Shown here: positions 1 to 8,591 of the stretch, piece after piece
Layout: every line of letters starts with the position of its first letter
Numbering within the stretch: position 1 is the stretch's first letter
NCBI RefSeq assembly: GCF_000789255.1
Contig: NZ_CP009552.1
Coordinates: forward strand, 248,001 to 312,000
Direction: 5' to 3'
DNA from: Geoglobus acetivorans
Lineage (GTDB): Archaea > Halobacteriota > Archaeoglobi > Archaeoglobales > Archaeoglobaceae
DNA length: 64,000 nucleotides
Translations under genes and position numbers: made by a program
Notes under the pieces: model-generated
What the model saw: the letters and a program-made list of their open reading frames with translations, nothing else
Database searches by the model: none
Told to the model about the DNA's origin: nothing

Positions 1-8
1 AGGACTGG

Positions 9-458
9 ATGAGGCATGCAAATCCCCGGAGCGTGATTACGAGGTTCACAACATTGCCACTTTTGGTACTTGCGGTCTGGTCGAGGGTCTGGCTCGGCTG
101 GTATTCCCTGATTTTTGTTGGGGTGGTTGTCGCCTGGTCTATGATAAATCCAACCCTTTTCGCAAAACAGACGAAGATTGACAGCTGGTGGTCGAAGTGT
201 GTGGCTGGCGAGTATTTCTGGGCAAACAGGGATAAGTTCCCGGTCGCTGACTATCATTACGGGGTCATTAGGGTACTGACGTTTTTGCAGGCTGCCGGCG
301 GAGTCTTTCTCATAGTGGGGATGTACCTGCTCGACGTCTGGATGACCATCGCAGGAGTTGTCTGGGTGTATCTCAGCAAGATGTGGTTTCTTGACAGAAT
401 GGTCTGGATATATGAGGAGATGAAGGATCACGCTGGTGAGCTGGAAAGAGGCACATAA
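9..458 (+). CDS. DUF6653-like small membrane protein
   Basis: A 149-residue protein of unknown function. It opens with a HANP motif (residues 3-6) followed by two adjacent hydrophobic segments (about 12-45) and has two more near residues 88-125, so it is likely a membrane protein with three or four helices. The HANP start and the many conserved Trp residues recall the DUF6653 family, a recognition from memory and not a search. The stop lies about 50 bases from the 3' end of the converging methyltransferase gene, so it is not part of that operon. No function is assigned. Confidence 0.6.
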   Translation: MRHANPRSVITRFTTLPLLVLAVWSRVWLGWYSLIFVGVVVAWSMINPTLFAKQTKIDSWWSKCVAGEYFWANRDKFPVADYHYGVIRVLTFLQAAGGVFLIVGMYLLDVWMTIAGVVWVYLSKMWFLDRMVWIYEEMKDHAGELERGT

Positions 459-507
459 TCCAGGGGCGTCTTAAAAACTTAAAATGCGATCAATTTGGCC
501 GGAGTGG

Positions 508-1488
508 CTAAGTCTTCCTGCAAACGTATATCCTCCTCGTGAGACTCTTGTGCAGCCTCTGGTAAAGCTTGTATTCAACTTCGAACCTCTCCTTTACGAG
601 GTCGTCAACGTCAATGTTTGTGAGAAACACGGCCCTTTTGCCCATCCTCAGCACCCGGTGAAATTCATCAAGAGCACTGCTGTAAAGCTCGTGAATCTCA
701 CCGAGGCTCTTCGTGGACTGCAGATAGGGAAAGTCCGTGACGATACCGTCAACGCTCTCTTCTCTGAGACCCATGCTCTTCACGTCACCGATCATTACAT
801 TTCTTGGAAGTCCGTAGTACTGCAGGTTAACTCCGCAGCCCTCCGCTATGACCCTGTATGCCTCAATTCCGATGAAATCCAGCCCCATGAGGCCAGCCTC
901 AACCAGAATTGTGCCTGTGCCGCACATCGGGTCGAGTATTGTGCCGTCTTTAATGCCTGTAATGTTGACCAGGCTCCTCGCTATCCTTGGCAGAATCGCT
1001 CCCGGTCTGAAGAACGGTTTTAGGTCTGGCCTTCTCAGCAGGAACTGCTTCCTGTCAGTCTCGTGCATAAGAATTCCTGCATGAATTCTGTCAGAGAAGT
1101 AAACCTTAACCACGTGATCGGGCTTTGAAACGCTTATCTCTGCTCCTCTCCTCCAGAGAATCGCCCCGAGTTCCCTCTCGAGCCTGAGAGAGTCTGCCTT
1201 TTTCCCTCCGATGTTCCTGACCCTCACGCAGATCTTCCCTTCAGGAATTTCCATCTGTTTAAAGTGCTCCTTCAGCTTTTCAAGACTCGCGCATGAGAAT
1301 AGATGCTCGCTAACCTCGTGGATGAGCCCGAACCTGTGGAAGTATCCGGATATTTCCTCAGAGCATTCTCCAGCCACAATCTGGGCGTCTGTGCTTTCAG
1401 TGTGGCCATCAAAAACGTTCAGAAACGTCTCAGCTTCTATTCTGGCAAGCTCCTCGAACTCTCCGCTCAGATAAAATATCAGCCTCAT
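508..1488 (-). CDS. trmG10: tRNA (guanine10-N2)-methyltransferase, THUMP type
   Basis: Likely Trm-G10 enzyme, which methylates the exocyclic N2 of G10 in tRNA using S-adenosylmethionine. The N-terminal part (about 45-160) fits a THUMP RNA-binding domain and the C-terminal part is a Rossmann methyltransferase with motif I DPMCGTG at residues 186-192. The usual catalytic motif DPPY appears as DFPY at 252-255, a one-residue departure that may be lineage specific. The gene is last in a minus-strand run CBS-ParB, hisE, srp19, trmG10 in which each start touches or overlaps the previous stop, so co-transcription is likely. The 326-residue length is normal for the archaeal family. Confidence 0.8.
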   Translation of the reverse strand: MRLIFYLSGEFEELARIEAETFLNVFDGHTESTDAQIVAGECSEEISGYFHRFGLIHEVSEHLFSCASLEKLKEHFKQMEIPEGKICVRVRNIGGKKADSLRLERELGAILWRRGAEISVSKPDHVVKVYFSDRIHAGILMHETDRKQFLLRRPDLKPFFRPGAILPRIARSLVNITGIKDGTILDPMCGTGTILVEAGLMGLDFIGIEAYRVIAEGCGVNLQYYGLPRNVMIGDVKSMGLREESVDGIVTDFPYLQSTKSLGEIHELYSSALDEFHRVLRMGKRAVFLTNIDVDDLVKERFEVEYKLYQRLHKSLTRRIYVCRKT

Positions 1489-1775
1489 CCCCGCATTTCC
1501 TTTATTTTCTCCGCAAGTCTGATCATCAGTTCGGTTTTCTTCAATTTCTTCTCAACTCTGATCCGGCCTCCCTCCTCCCACCAGCACCGGGGGTACTTTT
1601 TCTGCTCCACATCATAGCTGAGACCGAGAGCCTCGCATGCTTTTGCAAGCTCGTCCAGCTTCACGTTAGGGACGGCAAACCTTCTGGGGATTTTCCTCCC
1701 CTCGCTCCTGCTCTTCTTTTTGTCAATGTTGACCGTCCAGATTACGTAACTACTTCCTCCTTCTTGCAAGCTCAT
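1485..1775 (-). CDS. srp19: Signal recognition particle subunit SRP19
   Basis: Small RNA-binding subunit that folds 7S RNA so that SRP54 can bind during co-translational targeting. The body starting VIWTVNIDKKKS is typical, with conserved GRKIPRRFAVPN and the YPRCWWEEGGR segment. The ATG at 1775 adds about ten residues relative to relatives and overlaps the end of hisE by 26 bases. No ATG, GTG or TTG lies closer to the conserved core, although the hisE tail contains a strong GAAGGAGG, so the true start is uncertain. Its partner SRP54 is encoded elsewhere in this window at 19205. Confidence 0.9.
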   Translation of the reverse strand: MSLQEGGSSYVIWTVNIDKKKSRSEGRKIPRRFAVPNVKLDELAKACEALGLSYDVEQKKYPRCWWEEGGRIRVEKKLKKTELMIRLAEKIKEMRG

Positions 1776-2037
1776 CGTAAACTTCCTCCAGACTTATTTC
1801 TAGTTTTGAAAGCAGAACGAGTAGGTGGTAGAGCAGATCCGCCACCTCGTAAACGATTTCCTCTTTTTTCCCGTCCTTCACGGCCAGGATCACTTCTGTC
1901 GTCTCCTCGCCGAGCTTCTCCAGTATGCCGTTTATCCCCTTCTCACCGTAGAGGAGTCCTGCAGTGTACGAGCCTTCGACCGGATTCTTCTTCCGCTCCT
2001 CAATGATCCCGTAAAGCTCCTCCAGCATGGCGATCAC
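1750..2037 (-). CDS. hisE: Phosphoribosyl-ATP pyrophosphatase
   Basis: Second enzyme of histidine biosynthesis; it hydrolyses phosphoribosyl-ATP to phosphoribosyl-AMP and pyrophosphate in the cytoplasm. The 95-residue length and the all-helical MazG-like fold are typical. The metal-binding residues lie in KLGEETTEVILA (about 41-52) and YEVADLLYHLL (about 63-73). The start overlaps the stop of the upstream CBS-ParB gene by four bases. Another histidine gene, hisH, lies about 10 kb away, so the pathway genes are scattered in this genome. Confidence 0.92.
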   Translation of the reverse strand: MIAMLEELYGIIEERKKNPVEGSYTAGLLYGEKGINGILEKLGEETTEVILAVKDGKKEEIVYEVADLLYHLLVLLSKLEISLEEVYDELARRRK

Positions 2038-2822
2038 TTTGAGTTCTTGAACGTTATCTCGACAAGGGGATGGGGAACGTCCTCTATGATCTCGATGTCC
2101 CTGATGGATTTAATCTTTTTCTTCCTGACGAGCTTCTCCATGCCGAGTTCAACGTTTTCGGGGACTTCGAGAATGTATGCATCGAGCTTCTCCATGCCGA
2201 TCTTTTTAGCCGCAACCGCTCTGTGGTGTCCATCCACCAGAAAGAGCTTGCCACCCTTTTTTATTACCACAACTGGCTCCGCAAGCCCCCTCCTCAGCTC
2301 GTATATTCTGCCTCTCAGCTCGTCTGCGTATATCTTGGTCTGGGTGGGGATCAGCCTGTCCACCTCAACATCTCCGTTGTAAACCCTCACTTTTGTGCCG
2401 TGGACTTTTTCGATGGTCTCCTTCAGTTTCGACACTTTTGTCGGATCGGCTCTTTCAATCTGACTTCTGATTATATCTGTGTTGGTGATTATGCCCTTAA
2501 TCCTGCCTTTATCGTCAACTACCGGCAATTTTGAGTGTCCGGTTCGGAACATAACTCTTGCAACGTCTTTCAGATCCATGTATTCTCTTGCAACGTAGAG
2601 TGATCTGGTCATCACATCTTTAATCCTGGCATTCAGGTCTTTTCTAAGCAGATCCATTGACGAAATGTACCCCACAAGCTTTCCGTTTTCGTCCACAACA
2701 GGAAAACCGTCATGACCTGTTTTCTCTATTATGTCTATTGCTTCTTCAACAGTATTGTCAGGCCTGAGCGTGATGACATTTCTTGTCATGTAGTCTGCAA
2801 CTTTCTGCTTCACAGGAAACAT
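2034..2822 (-). CDS. CBS-pair protein with ParB/SerK-like domain
   Basis: A 262-residue protein with two CBS domains (about 9-65 and 66-122), which usually sense adenine nucleotides, joined to a ParB-like domain (about 150-230) carrying the DGHHR motif at 197-201. The same DGHHR signature occurs in ParB-fold enzymes such as the ADP-dependent free serine kinase SerK of Thermococcus, so a small-molecule kinase or a nucleotide-regulated ParB-type role are both possible. Nothing around it points to chromosome partitioning. It is the first gene of the minus-strand run leading to hisE, srp19 and trmG10. Family recognition is solid; function is inference. Confidence 0.75.
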   Translation of the reverse strand: MFPVKQKVADYMTRNVITLRPDNTVEEAIDIIEKTGHDGFPVVDENGKLVGYISSMDLLRKDLNARIKDVMTRSLYVAREYMDLKDVARVMFRTGHSKLPVVDDKGRIKGIITNTDIIRSQIERADPTKVSKLKETIEKVHGTKVRVYNGDVEVDRLIPTQTKIYADELRGRIYELRRGLAEPVVVIKKGGKLFLVDGHHRAVAAKKIGMEKLDAYILEVPENVELGMEKLVRKKKIKSIRDIEIIEDVPHPLVEITFKNSK

Positions 2823-2853
2823 GAAAAAAGAGAGGTATATTTAGTTTCTCATG

Positions 2854-4449
2854 TCAGGGTATCGTGGTAATGTCTGATGCGATCACCGTTGCTGGACTCA
2901 TCTTGGAGAGACTGTCCAGAAATTCATTTACCTCAGGGGTATCTGCACCTCTCAGGTCTTTCAGGAAAAGATCTGATACTGACTGGTAGATCAGCTCCGC
3001 TCTGACCTCAAATGGGCCACTGTATCCGGCGACATTTATTATGTAACTGACCGTATCCTCTCCGCCTGTGAAGTCCGGGTCTTCCGATGCTTTACCCTTA
3101 ATGGCGATATCCGGGATGGCTTTAGCGACATCGAAGCCCTTAGGGGGTATGCGGTTGTCCTTGATGTAGTCTGCAGCCCTTAGCAATGTGGATGTTACCT
3201 CCCCGTTGACATCGACCATCACGGCTTCGTAAATCTGAACATCATCCTCGCTCGTTATTGTGTCGTGATGGGGTTCGTAGGGTTCACTCTCTCCGGCAAT
3301 CCTGCCGTTCTCCAGCTTACCTGACTCGAAAACGACATTGCCATCTCCATCGGTCACGACCAGGTGGATCCATGCCCTCCTTGATGGAAAACCGGTGGGG
3401 AACTTGTGGCCGGCACCGTTTTCCACCTTTACATCAACCTTGAGCTCGTCCCCATCTCTGCTGGCAGAAACTATTTTCAAGTTTATGTGTGACCTGAGCA
3501 TTTCCCTGGCTTTATCTGCGCCATTCTGTGCTCCGAGCATATCGAGCATCTGAACATTTGCTCCGGCAAATACGTGCCGGAAGAACGGGCTCCTTTCTGG
3601 AAGGTTTGGTGGCATCGTTGAGACTCTCACACCCTCTGCCTGGGGCATGTGGCAGCTCTGGCAGGGTTTTTCCAGACTGTATTTGCTGTTCAGCCATTCC
3701 AGGTATGGCGTCTGTTCGGGAAACTCTCCGGCAACGTTACCCCCATCATCAATGAATGGCGTGTACAGCGTGTGGCATGTGGCGCACAGCTCGGCTTTTC
3801 CAATGTGTTTGCCAAGCTGGGGTATGTATCCCACGTTGTTTACCATTGGTCTCACTCTTACAGGCTCAAAAGGACCAAAGATGATTCTGTCCGGCTTTTT
3901 GGTTTTCGTGTCTATCGTATACTTTCCGCTGAAGCTTTCCTTCTTGCCGAGATTATCCGGGAGTATCTGGTGACACAGTGTGCACGAAACACCTTCGATG
4001 GCGAGGGAGTGCATTTCGCTCTCTGCGTTCAGGAACGACCCCACATTCACCTCAACTCCGTCTGCATGTGCCTGAACGCTAGCCATCGGCATGTGGCATC
4101 TGGCACATTTCTCGTTTATCACGTCTGCAAGTTCCGGGAACTTTGCAATTTCAGCGCTGACCTTAGCTCTCCAGTAGGGGTCCTTTGACGCAAAGGACAT
4201 CATGCTCTGGCCCCATTCTTGCAGAATGGATACGTCTGTGCCGTTCCGGTCTCTCAGGCCATCGTGACAGAAACACGATGCTGACTGTGCAAAAAGTTCG
4301 ATTTTTTCCGCCTTCACCGCTTTTGTTGTGGTCTTTTCTGGAGCTGGTTCTGTCTTTTCCGGTTCTGCAGGCTTTTCCACCGGTTGCTGGCAGCCGGAAA
4401 CGAAAATTGCGAGAGCAATAAGAACCGTGAAGACCAGAAGTTTCTTCAT
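2854..4449 (-). CDS. Multiheme c-type cytochrome lipoprotein
   Basis: Exported heme protein, probably an electron-transfer component anchored outside the membrane. An N-terminal signal with lipobox FVSGC (Cys20) is followed by a Pro/Glu/Lys/Thr-rich linker. Four canonical heme sites are visible: CARCH (115-119), CTLCH (156-160), CATCH (222-226) and CQSCH (263-267). A shortened CFCH occurs at 59-62. The C-terminal half lacks cysteines and has a HKFPTGFP segment seen in cytochrome c554-like families. An upstream TTG at 4467 is possible, but a TATA-like stretch (4470-4482) sits about 27 bases from ATG 4449, favouring a leaderless start there. A role in Fe(III) or other extracellular respiration is inference. 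Confidence 0.85.
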   Translation of the reverse strand: MKKLLVFTVLIALAIFVSGCQQPVEKPAEPEKTEPAPEKTTTKAVKAEKIELFAQSASCFCHDGLRDRNGTDVSILQEWGQSMMSFASKDPYWRAKVSAEIAKFPELADVINEKCARCHMPMASVQAHADGVEVNVGSFLNAESEMHSLAIEGVSCTLCHQILPDNLGKKESFSGKYTIDTKTKKPDRIIFGPFEPVRVRPMVNNVGYIPQLGKHIGKAELCATCHTLYTPFIDDGGNVAGEFPEQTPYLEWLNSKYSLEKPCQSCHMPQAEGVRVSTMPPNLPERSPFFRHVFAGANVQMLDMLGAQNGADKAREMLRSHINLKIVSASRDGDELKVDVKVENGAGHKFPTGFPSRRAWIHLVVTDGDGNVVFESGKLENGRIAGESEPYEPHHDTITSEDDVQIYEAVMVDVNGEVTSTLLRAADYIKDNRIPPKGFDVAKAIPDIAIKGKASEDPDFTGGEDTVSYIINVAGYSGPFEVRAELIYQSVSDLFLKDLRGADTPEVNEFLDSLSKMSPATVIASDITTIP

Positions 4450-4529
4450 GTTAAATAATTTTCTCAAAACAGATATTTAAGATTTCTCGAATTATTTCTT
4501 CCCTCCAAAAACATCCGCCGGGTGCCCAT

Positions 4530-5321
4530 CTACTGCTGTTCGTGGACGTTTTTCAGGAATTCTGTCACGGCCCTGTTGAACTCATCGGGATTCTCCAGCA
4601 TTGCGAGATGAGCGGCGTTGCTTATCTCTTTTACAGTCGAGCCCGGTACAAGCCTCGATATCTCCAACCCGAATGCAGGTGGTGTTGTGACGTCATGTTC
4701 CGCCGTTATCACAAGCACCGGCACACGCATGTTCGGGAGAACATTTTCGTAATCTGCTTTTGCGAGTTCAGACGTAGCGGCGGTGTACACTTCCTTGCTG
4801 TTCTTTCTTATGATGGTCTCAACGAGTTCTTTCAACTCCTCTCTTTTCTGATAGAGTGATATTTCGGCTATGAATCTGGCAATCTGGGTCATGTCCGGGC
4901 TCGCTTCGAGAATTTTCAGCCTCTGCTCGAACTCCTTTCTCACCTGCTCGGGAAGTTTGTGGAACGTGTTTGCCAGGATGAGGGACTTCACCCTCTCAGG
5001 ATACTTTCTGTAGAACTCCATGCACACCAAGCCCCCCATGGAATGACCGAGAATGCTGGCTTTCTCAATCTCAAGGTGGTCCATAAGGTTGCGAACGTCA
5101 TCTGCAAATCCCTCAATTGAGACCTTCTCCGGAGCATCCGACATTCCGAAACCCCTGAGGTCGAGTGCGATGACCCTAAATTCTTCAGAGAAGTCTTCGA
5201 GCTGGGCAGTCCATGCTTCTATGCATCCACCGAGACCGTGGACGAGAATGAGTGGTTCGCCTTCTCCCATGTCAAGGTATCTCAGCTTCAGTCCCGCAGA
5301 GTCGAAAAACCCAAATATCAT
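4530..5321 (-). CDS. Alpha/beta-fold hydrolase
   Basis: Soluble alpha/beta hydrolase of about 263 residues. The oxyanion HG motif is at 28-29, the nucleophile elbow GHSMGG places the catalytic Ser at 94, and Asp210 (AEHD) and His238 (NAAH) complete the triad. The substrate cannot be told from sequence; esterases, C-C hydrolases and lactonases share this pattern. I chose ATG 5321 because the longer ORF adds about 23 unconserved residues, and because a TTTAAAT box at 5345-5351 lies about 26 bases upstream, giving a leaderless transcript. It is divergent from the phosphoribosyltransferase gene. Confidence 0.85.
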   Translation of the reverse strand: MIFGFFDSAGLKLRYLDMGEGEPLILVHGLGGCIEAWTAQLEDFSEEFRVIALDLRGFGMSDAPEKVSIEGFADDVRNLMDHLEIEKASILGHSMGGLVCMEFYRKYPERVKSLILANTFHKLPEQVRKEFEQRLKILEASPDMTQIARFIAEISLYQKREELKELVETIIRKNSKEVYTAATSELAKADYENVLPNMRVPVLVITAEHDVTTPPAFGLEISRLVPGSTVKEISNAAHLAMLENPDEFNRAVTEFLKNVHEQQ

Positions 5322-5343
5322 GATAATATGTTTCAATTTCCTG

Positions 5344-5353
5344 ACATTTAAAC
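5344..5353 (-). promoter_or_regulatory. TATA-like box for the alpha/beta hydrolase
   Basis: An AGTTTAAATG stretch on the minus strand centred about 26 bases before ATG 5321. This spacing matches archaeal leaderless promoters and decides the start of the hydrolase gene. Confidence 0.5.
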
Positions 5354-5426
5354 TTTCGGAGACCCGGTGGGCTGGGTGGACAAAAAACATTATATTTCAG
5401 ATGCATTAGATTGGGAGGGTGATAAG

Positions 5427-6128
5427 GTGGATGCTTTTCCTGATAAGTTCAAATGCGTTGTGACAAACTGGGAATACATGGACGGGCTCTGCAGGAGAGT
5501 GGCAGAGCAGATAAGGGAGGATGGTTTTGAGCCGGAAATCATTGTTGCGCTCGCGAGGGGCGGATGGTTTGCTGGCCGGGTTTTATGCGATTTGCTCGGC
5601 CTTGATGACCTGACGAGCCTGAAAATTGAGCATTATGTCGGCACTGCAAAGCAGAGCGGAGAGGTCAAAATAAAGTATCCCCTGCCCGAGGACAGCGTTA
5701 AGGGCAAAAGGGTGCTGATAGTTGACGACATAGCCGACACGGGAAAGAGCCTGATGAGGGCCAAGGAGCATGTCGAGGAGAACGGGGCGAGCGAGGTTAA
5801 AACTGCAACCCTTCAGCTCCTCTACACCTCCCGCTTCACCCCCGACTACTTCGGCGAGTACATGGAGGAGTGGGCGTGGGTTATCTTTCCATGGAACTTT
5901 GTCGAGGACATGATAGAACTGATATCGCGGCTGCTTGCCAAGGACAGGGAAAGGCTGTGGGGCGAGTGGGATATAAAGTGGGGCCTGCACGAGTACCACC
6001 AGATTGATCCGATTTATCTTGAAATCGCCCAGCCCAGAAGGTTTTTTGAGGTCATGGATGAGATGGAGAGAAGGGGAATTGTCGAGAGAGTGACTAAGGA
6101 CGAGAAGACCTTCTGGAGGCTGAAATGA
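5427..6128 (+). CDS. Purine-type phosphoribosyltransferase
   Basis: Type I phosphoribosyltransferase that would add ribose-5-phosphate from PRPP to a base, probably a purine. The PRPP-binding loop VLIVDDIADTGKS lies at residues 96-108 and a basic ALARGGWF segment near 41-48. The C-terminal 80 residues are an extra helical region. A GTG at 5367 is in frame, but it lies upstream of a TATA-like ATTATATTT (5390-5397). GTG 5427 has a GGGAGGGTGAT ribosome-binding site just before it, so it is preferred. The stop overlaps the start of mtnP, suggesting a salvage operon. Confidence 0.85.
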   Translation: MDAFPDKFKCVVTNWEYMDGLCRRVAEQIREDGFEPEIIVALARGGWFAGRVLCDLLGLDDLTSLKIEHYVGTAKQSGEVKIKYPLPEDSVKGKRVLIVDDIADTGKSLMRAKEHVEENGASEVKTATLQLLYTSRFTPDYFGEYMEEWAWVIFPWNFVEDMIELISRLLAKDRERLWGEWDIKWGLHEYHQIDPIYLEIAQPRRFFEVMDEMERRGIVERVTKDEKTFWRLK

Positions 6129-6976
6129 TGAAAGCTGAGATTGCCATAATAGGTGGTACCGGAGTGTATGATAGCGATGCGTTCGAAAACGTTCAGGAAG
6201 TCGAGATTGAAACTCCATTTGGGAGACCATCGGATAAGATTCTGATCGGAGATTTTGAAGGCAGGAAGGTTGCTTTTCTCCCAAGGCACGGGAGGGGGCA
6301 CGTTTACTCTCCCACAAACCTGCCATACAGGGCCAACATCTACGCTCTCAAAAAACTGGGCGTCAGCAGGATCATAAGCATTGCAGCAGTTGGTTCGCTG
6401 AAAGAGGAAGTAAGGCCACTCGACATCGTCATTCCCGACCAGATTTTCGACAGAACGAAGCACAGAAAGGACACCTTTTTCGAGGAGGTTGTAGTTCATG
6501 TTGGCATGGCCGAACCGTTCTGCGGGGAGATGAGGGGTGTGGCAATAAGGACTCTTGATGAACTTGGACTTTCGTATCATCCAGAGGGAACATACGTATG
6601 CATCGAAGGTCCCCAGTTTTCCACCAAGGCTGAATCGAACGTTTACAGGCAGCTCGGTTTCGACATCATCGGTATGACCGCTCTTCCTGAGGCTAAGCTC
6701 GCAAGGGAGGCTGAGATGTGCTATCTGACAATAGCGACGGTCACAGACTACGACGTCTGGAAGAATGAGCCCGTGGATGTAAAGACCGTCCTTGAAAACG
6801 CCGCAAAGAATGAGGAAAACGTGAAGAAAATCCTCAGAAAGCTCATTCCAGCTATCCCTGAGAAAAGAGAGTGCGAGTGTGGGGATGCTCTTAAATTCGC
6901 GATAACCACGAGTCCCGATAAAATCACGGACGAGGCGAAAGAAAAATTAGGCATTTTCCTGAACAAATACCTCTAA
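6125..6976 (+). CDS. mtnP: S-methyl-5'-thioadenosine phosphorylase
   Basis: Phosphorolytic enzyme that splits methylthioadenosine (or methylthioinosine) into the base and methylthioribose-1-phosphate, feeding purine and methionine salvage. Typical elements are the phosphate-binding IIGGTGVYD near the N-terminus, LPRHGRGH, EGPQFST and the substrate-recognition GMTALPEAKLA. Length 283 fits the archaeal family. Its ATG overlaps the previous phosphoribosyltransferase stop (ATGATG), so the two are likely translated together. The last 30 bases overlap the 3' end of the convergent cobD gene. Choice between MTA and MTI as substrate is not possible by eye. Confidence 0.92.
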   Translation: MMKAEIAIIGGTGVYDSDAFENVQEVEIETPFGRPSDKILIGDFEGRKVAFLPRHGRGHVYSPTNLPYRANIYALKKLGVSRIISIAAVGSLKEEVRPLDIVIPDQIFDRTKHRKDTFFEEVVVHVGMAEPFCGEMRGVAIRTLDELGLSYHPEGTYVCIEGPQFSTKAESNVYRQLGFDIIGMTALPEAKLAREAEMCYLTIATVTDYDVWKNEPVDVKTVLENAAKNEENVKKILRKLIPAIPEKRECECGDALKFAITTSPDKITDEAKEKLGIFLNKYL

Positions 6977-7945
6977 TTCTCTCAGCAAAATCCTGTTTTC
7001 ATCTCTTTTTTTGACAGCGATTCTGAAGTGGCTGTCGGTGAGCCACCTGAAGTCGCTGCATGTCCTTATCAGAATGTTTTTCCGCTCCAGGAACTTGAAG
7101 ATGTCTTCCGCATGAAATCCACCTTCGCACAGCAGGAAGTTGGCTTTACCCCGGCACTCAAAACCAAGTTTTCTAAGGCTCCGTACCAGATGTCTCCGTT
7201 CCGTTTTTATTCTTGCTCTGACATGCCTCGAGAATGTTCCCAGCCTTGGCAGATATTTTTCGGCCACGAATTTTGCAACCCCGTTAACGCTCCACGGCAT
7301 CCTTGTGTCATGAAACTTTCTTGCGTACTCTTCGGGAAAGCATCCGTATCCGAATCTCAATCCCGGAATACCGAGAATTTTCGTGAGAGATCTAATCTGG
7401 AACGCATCAACGTCATGGGGCTTTACAAAGTCTATGAATGCCTGATCGACCATCAGCTTCACGTTCCTTCTCTGACATGTCTCGGATATTTCCTCCATCA
7501 CGGCTTTTCTGAAAAACTCTCCGGTGGGGTTGTTGGGGTTGCAGATCACGATCCCTTCGGGGCTTCTGCCGTCTATGAACTCCAGAATTCTTTCGACGCT
7601 CCATGGGACATTGTAGACTCTGAGACCGTAGATTCTGGCGAACCTCTCGTATTCGGTGAATGTTGGCTGGACTATGGCCACATCTTTCCTCAACATTCTG
7701 AAGAAGAATTCGATAAGCTCGATTGAGCCGTTTCCGAAAACGACGTTTTCTGAATCCCATCCGGTGGAGCCGGAGATGACTTCAATCAGAGACCTGTAGC
7801 TGTTCTGGGGGTAGTAGTACGCACTTTCAATGGCTTCAATGAGATTTTCGTGCAGGTCTCTCGGCCTGAACGGGTTGATGTTTGAGGCAAAGTCCAGCGG
7901 TTTCAACCCCATCTTCAGGTATTTTTCATAGTAATCTCCGTGCAC
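6947..7945 (-). CDS. cobD: L-threonine-O-3-phosphate decarboxylase (CobD-type PLP enzyme)
   Basis: Class I/II PLP-dependent enzyme that makes aminopropanol phosphate for the cobamide nucleotide loop. The N-terminal HGDYYE and DFASNINPF are characteristic of CobD rather than HisC. Other conserved parts are CNPNNPTGEFF (135-145) and SLTKILGIPGLRFGYG, with the Schiff-base lysine at 189. The protein has 332 residues. Cobamide is needed by the corrinoid Fe-S protein CdhE encoded in this window. A HisC-type histidinol-phosphate aminotransferase is the main alternative, judged less likely from the N-terminus. Confidence 0.82.
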   Translation of the reverse strand: MHGDYYEKYLKMGLKPLDFASNINPFRPRDLHENLIEAIESAYYYPQNSYRSLIEVISGSTGWDSENVVFGNGSIELIEFFFRMLRKDVAIVQPTFTEYERFARIYGLRVYNVPWSVERILEFIDGRSPEGIVICNPNNPTGEFFRKAVMEEISETCQRRNVKLMVDQAFIDFVKPHDVDAFQIRSLTKILGIPGLRFGYGCFPEEYARKFHDTRMPWSVNGVAKFVAEKYLPRLGTFSRHVRARIKTERRHLVRSLRKLGFECRGKANFLLCEGGFHAEDIFKFLERKNILIRTCSDFRWLTDSHFRIAVKKRDENRILLRELEVFVQENA

Positions 7946-8038
7946 AGCTTTTCTTGGGCAGGGGTGTGATAAGCTTTTTCAAATGTGTGGACGCTGTCAA
8001 GCTGCAGTAACCGTGTAGTTTTTGCCGGCCACGGTATT

Positions 8039-8419
8039 TCATGGCGATTCAGACCGGAAAACAACCTCGACTTTGAACTCCTCATTGACCCATAATCCCA
8101 CCACTTCCGCACTCTTGAAATGCTTTTTCAGTTTTTCAACCGCAGTTTTTAGCTGTTCAATCTGCTGCTCCTTTTCCACCGGATTTCCGGCACAGTCATG
8201 ATGTGCCACAACCGCGATCGCACTTGCTCTGTGCCTTTCCACGGAAACTTTTATTTTTTCGATAAGTTTTTCAGGACTTTTTTCACACTCAAATAGCTTC
8301 ACGATTCCGGGCTCGGTAATCATGTCAACAAACTCGACTTCAAAGTTTTTCCTCATTCATTCTATAACTGGAATCTGCGTTCTTCCGTCAATGCAGTTCA
8401 CGGCACAGCCAAATTTCAT
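8039..8419 (-). pseudogene. Beta-carbonic-anhydrase-like gene interrupted by in-frame TGA
   Basis: From ATG 8419 the frame reads MKFGCAVNCIDGRTQIPVIE, then TGA (8357-8359), then continues at once with MRKNFEVEFVDMITEPG to the stop at 8039. The first part carries the zinc-ligand motif CxDxR (CIDGR) and the second the HxxC motif (HHDC), the two halves of a beta-carbonic-anhydrase metal site, as in the Pro_CA_2-type proteins. A TATA-like box 27 bases before ATG 8419 shows that the promoter serves the full-length gene. TGG to TGA is the simplest explanation. Translation restart at ATG 8356 would yield only 105 residues lacking the first ligand motif. Confidence 0.8.
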
Positions 8420-8440
8420 GGCCTGGCTCTGTTAAACGCT

Positions 8441-8450
8441 CATTTAAATT
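8441..8450 (-). promoter_or_regulatory. TATA-like box for the interrupted carbonic-anhydrase-like gene
   Basis: On the minus strand AATTTAAATG is centred about 27 bases before ATG 8419. It fixes the original start upstream of the in-frame TGA and shows that the downstream 105-codon ORF is not the native gene. Confidence 0.55.
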
Positions 8451-8517
8451 TTGCCTCATAACGGGTTCCAGCAAGCACCGCAATGCTTAAATTCAATTTA
8501 TTGGACAGTGGATTGCT

Positions 8518-8591
8518 GCCGCCGTAGCTCAGCTGGTCAGAGCGGGTGACTTGTAATCACCAGGCCGCGGGTTCGAATCCCGCCGGCGGCT
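8518..8591 (+). tRNA. tRNA-Thr (anticodon TGT)
   Basis: A full cloverleaf: acceptor GCCGCCG pairs with CGGCGGC, the anticodon stem GGTGA/TCACC encloses loop CTTGTAA with anticodon TGT, and the T arm reads GCGGG TTCGAAT CCCGC. The discriminator is T and CCA is not encoded. AT-rich promoter-like sequence lies at about 8485-8500. Confidence 0.95.

Noticed and set aside
8039-8419. TGA in the carbonic-anhydrase-like gene as selenocysteine
   Set aside because: The position is not a metal ligand, no SECIS-like structure is evident, and fwdB in the same genome uses Cys at its likely Sec site.
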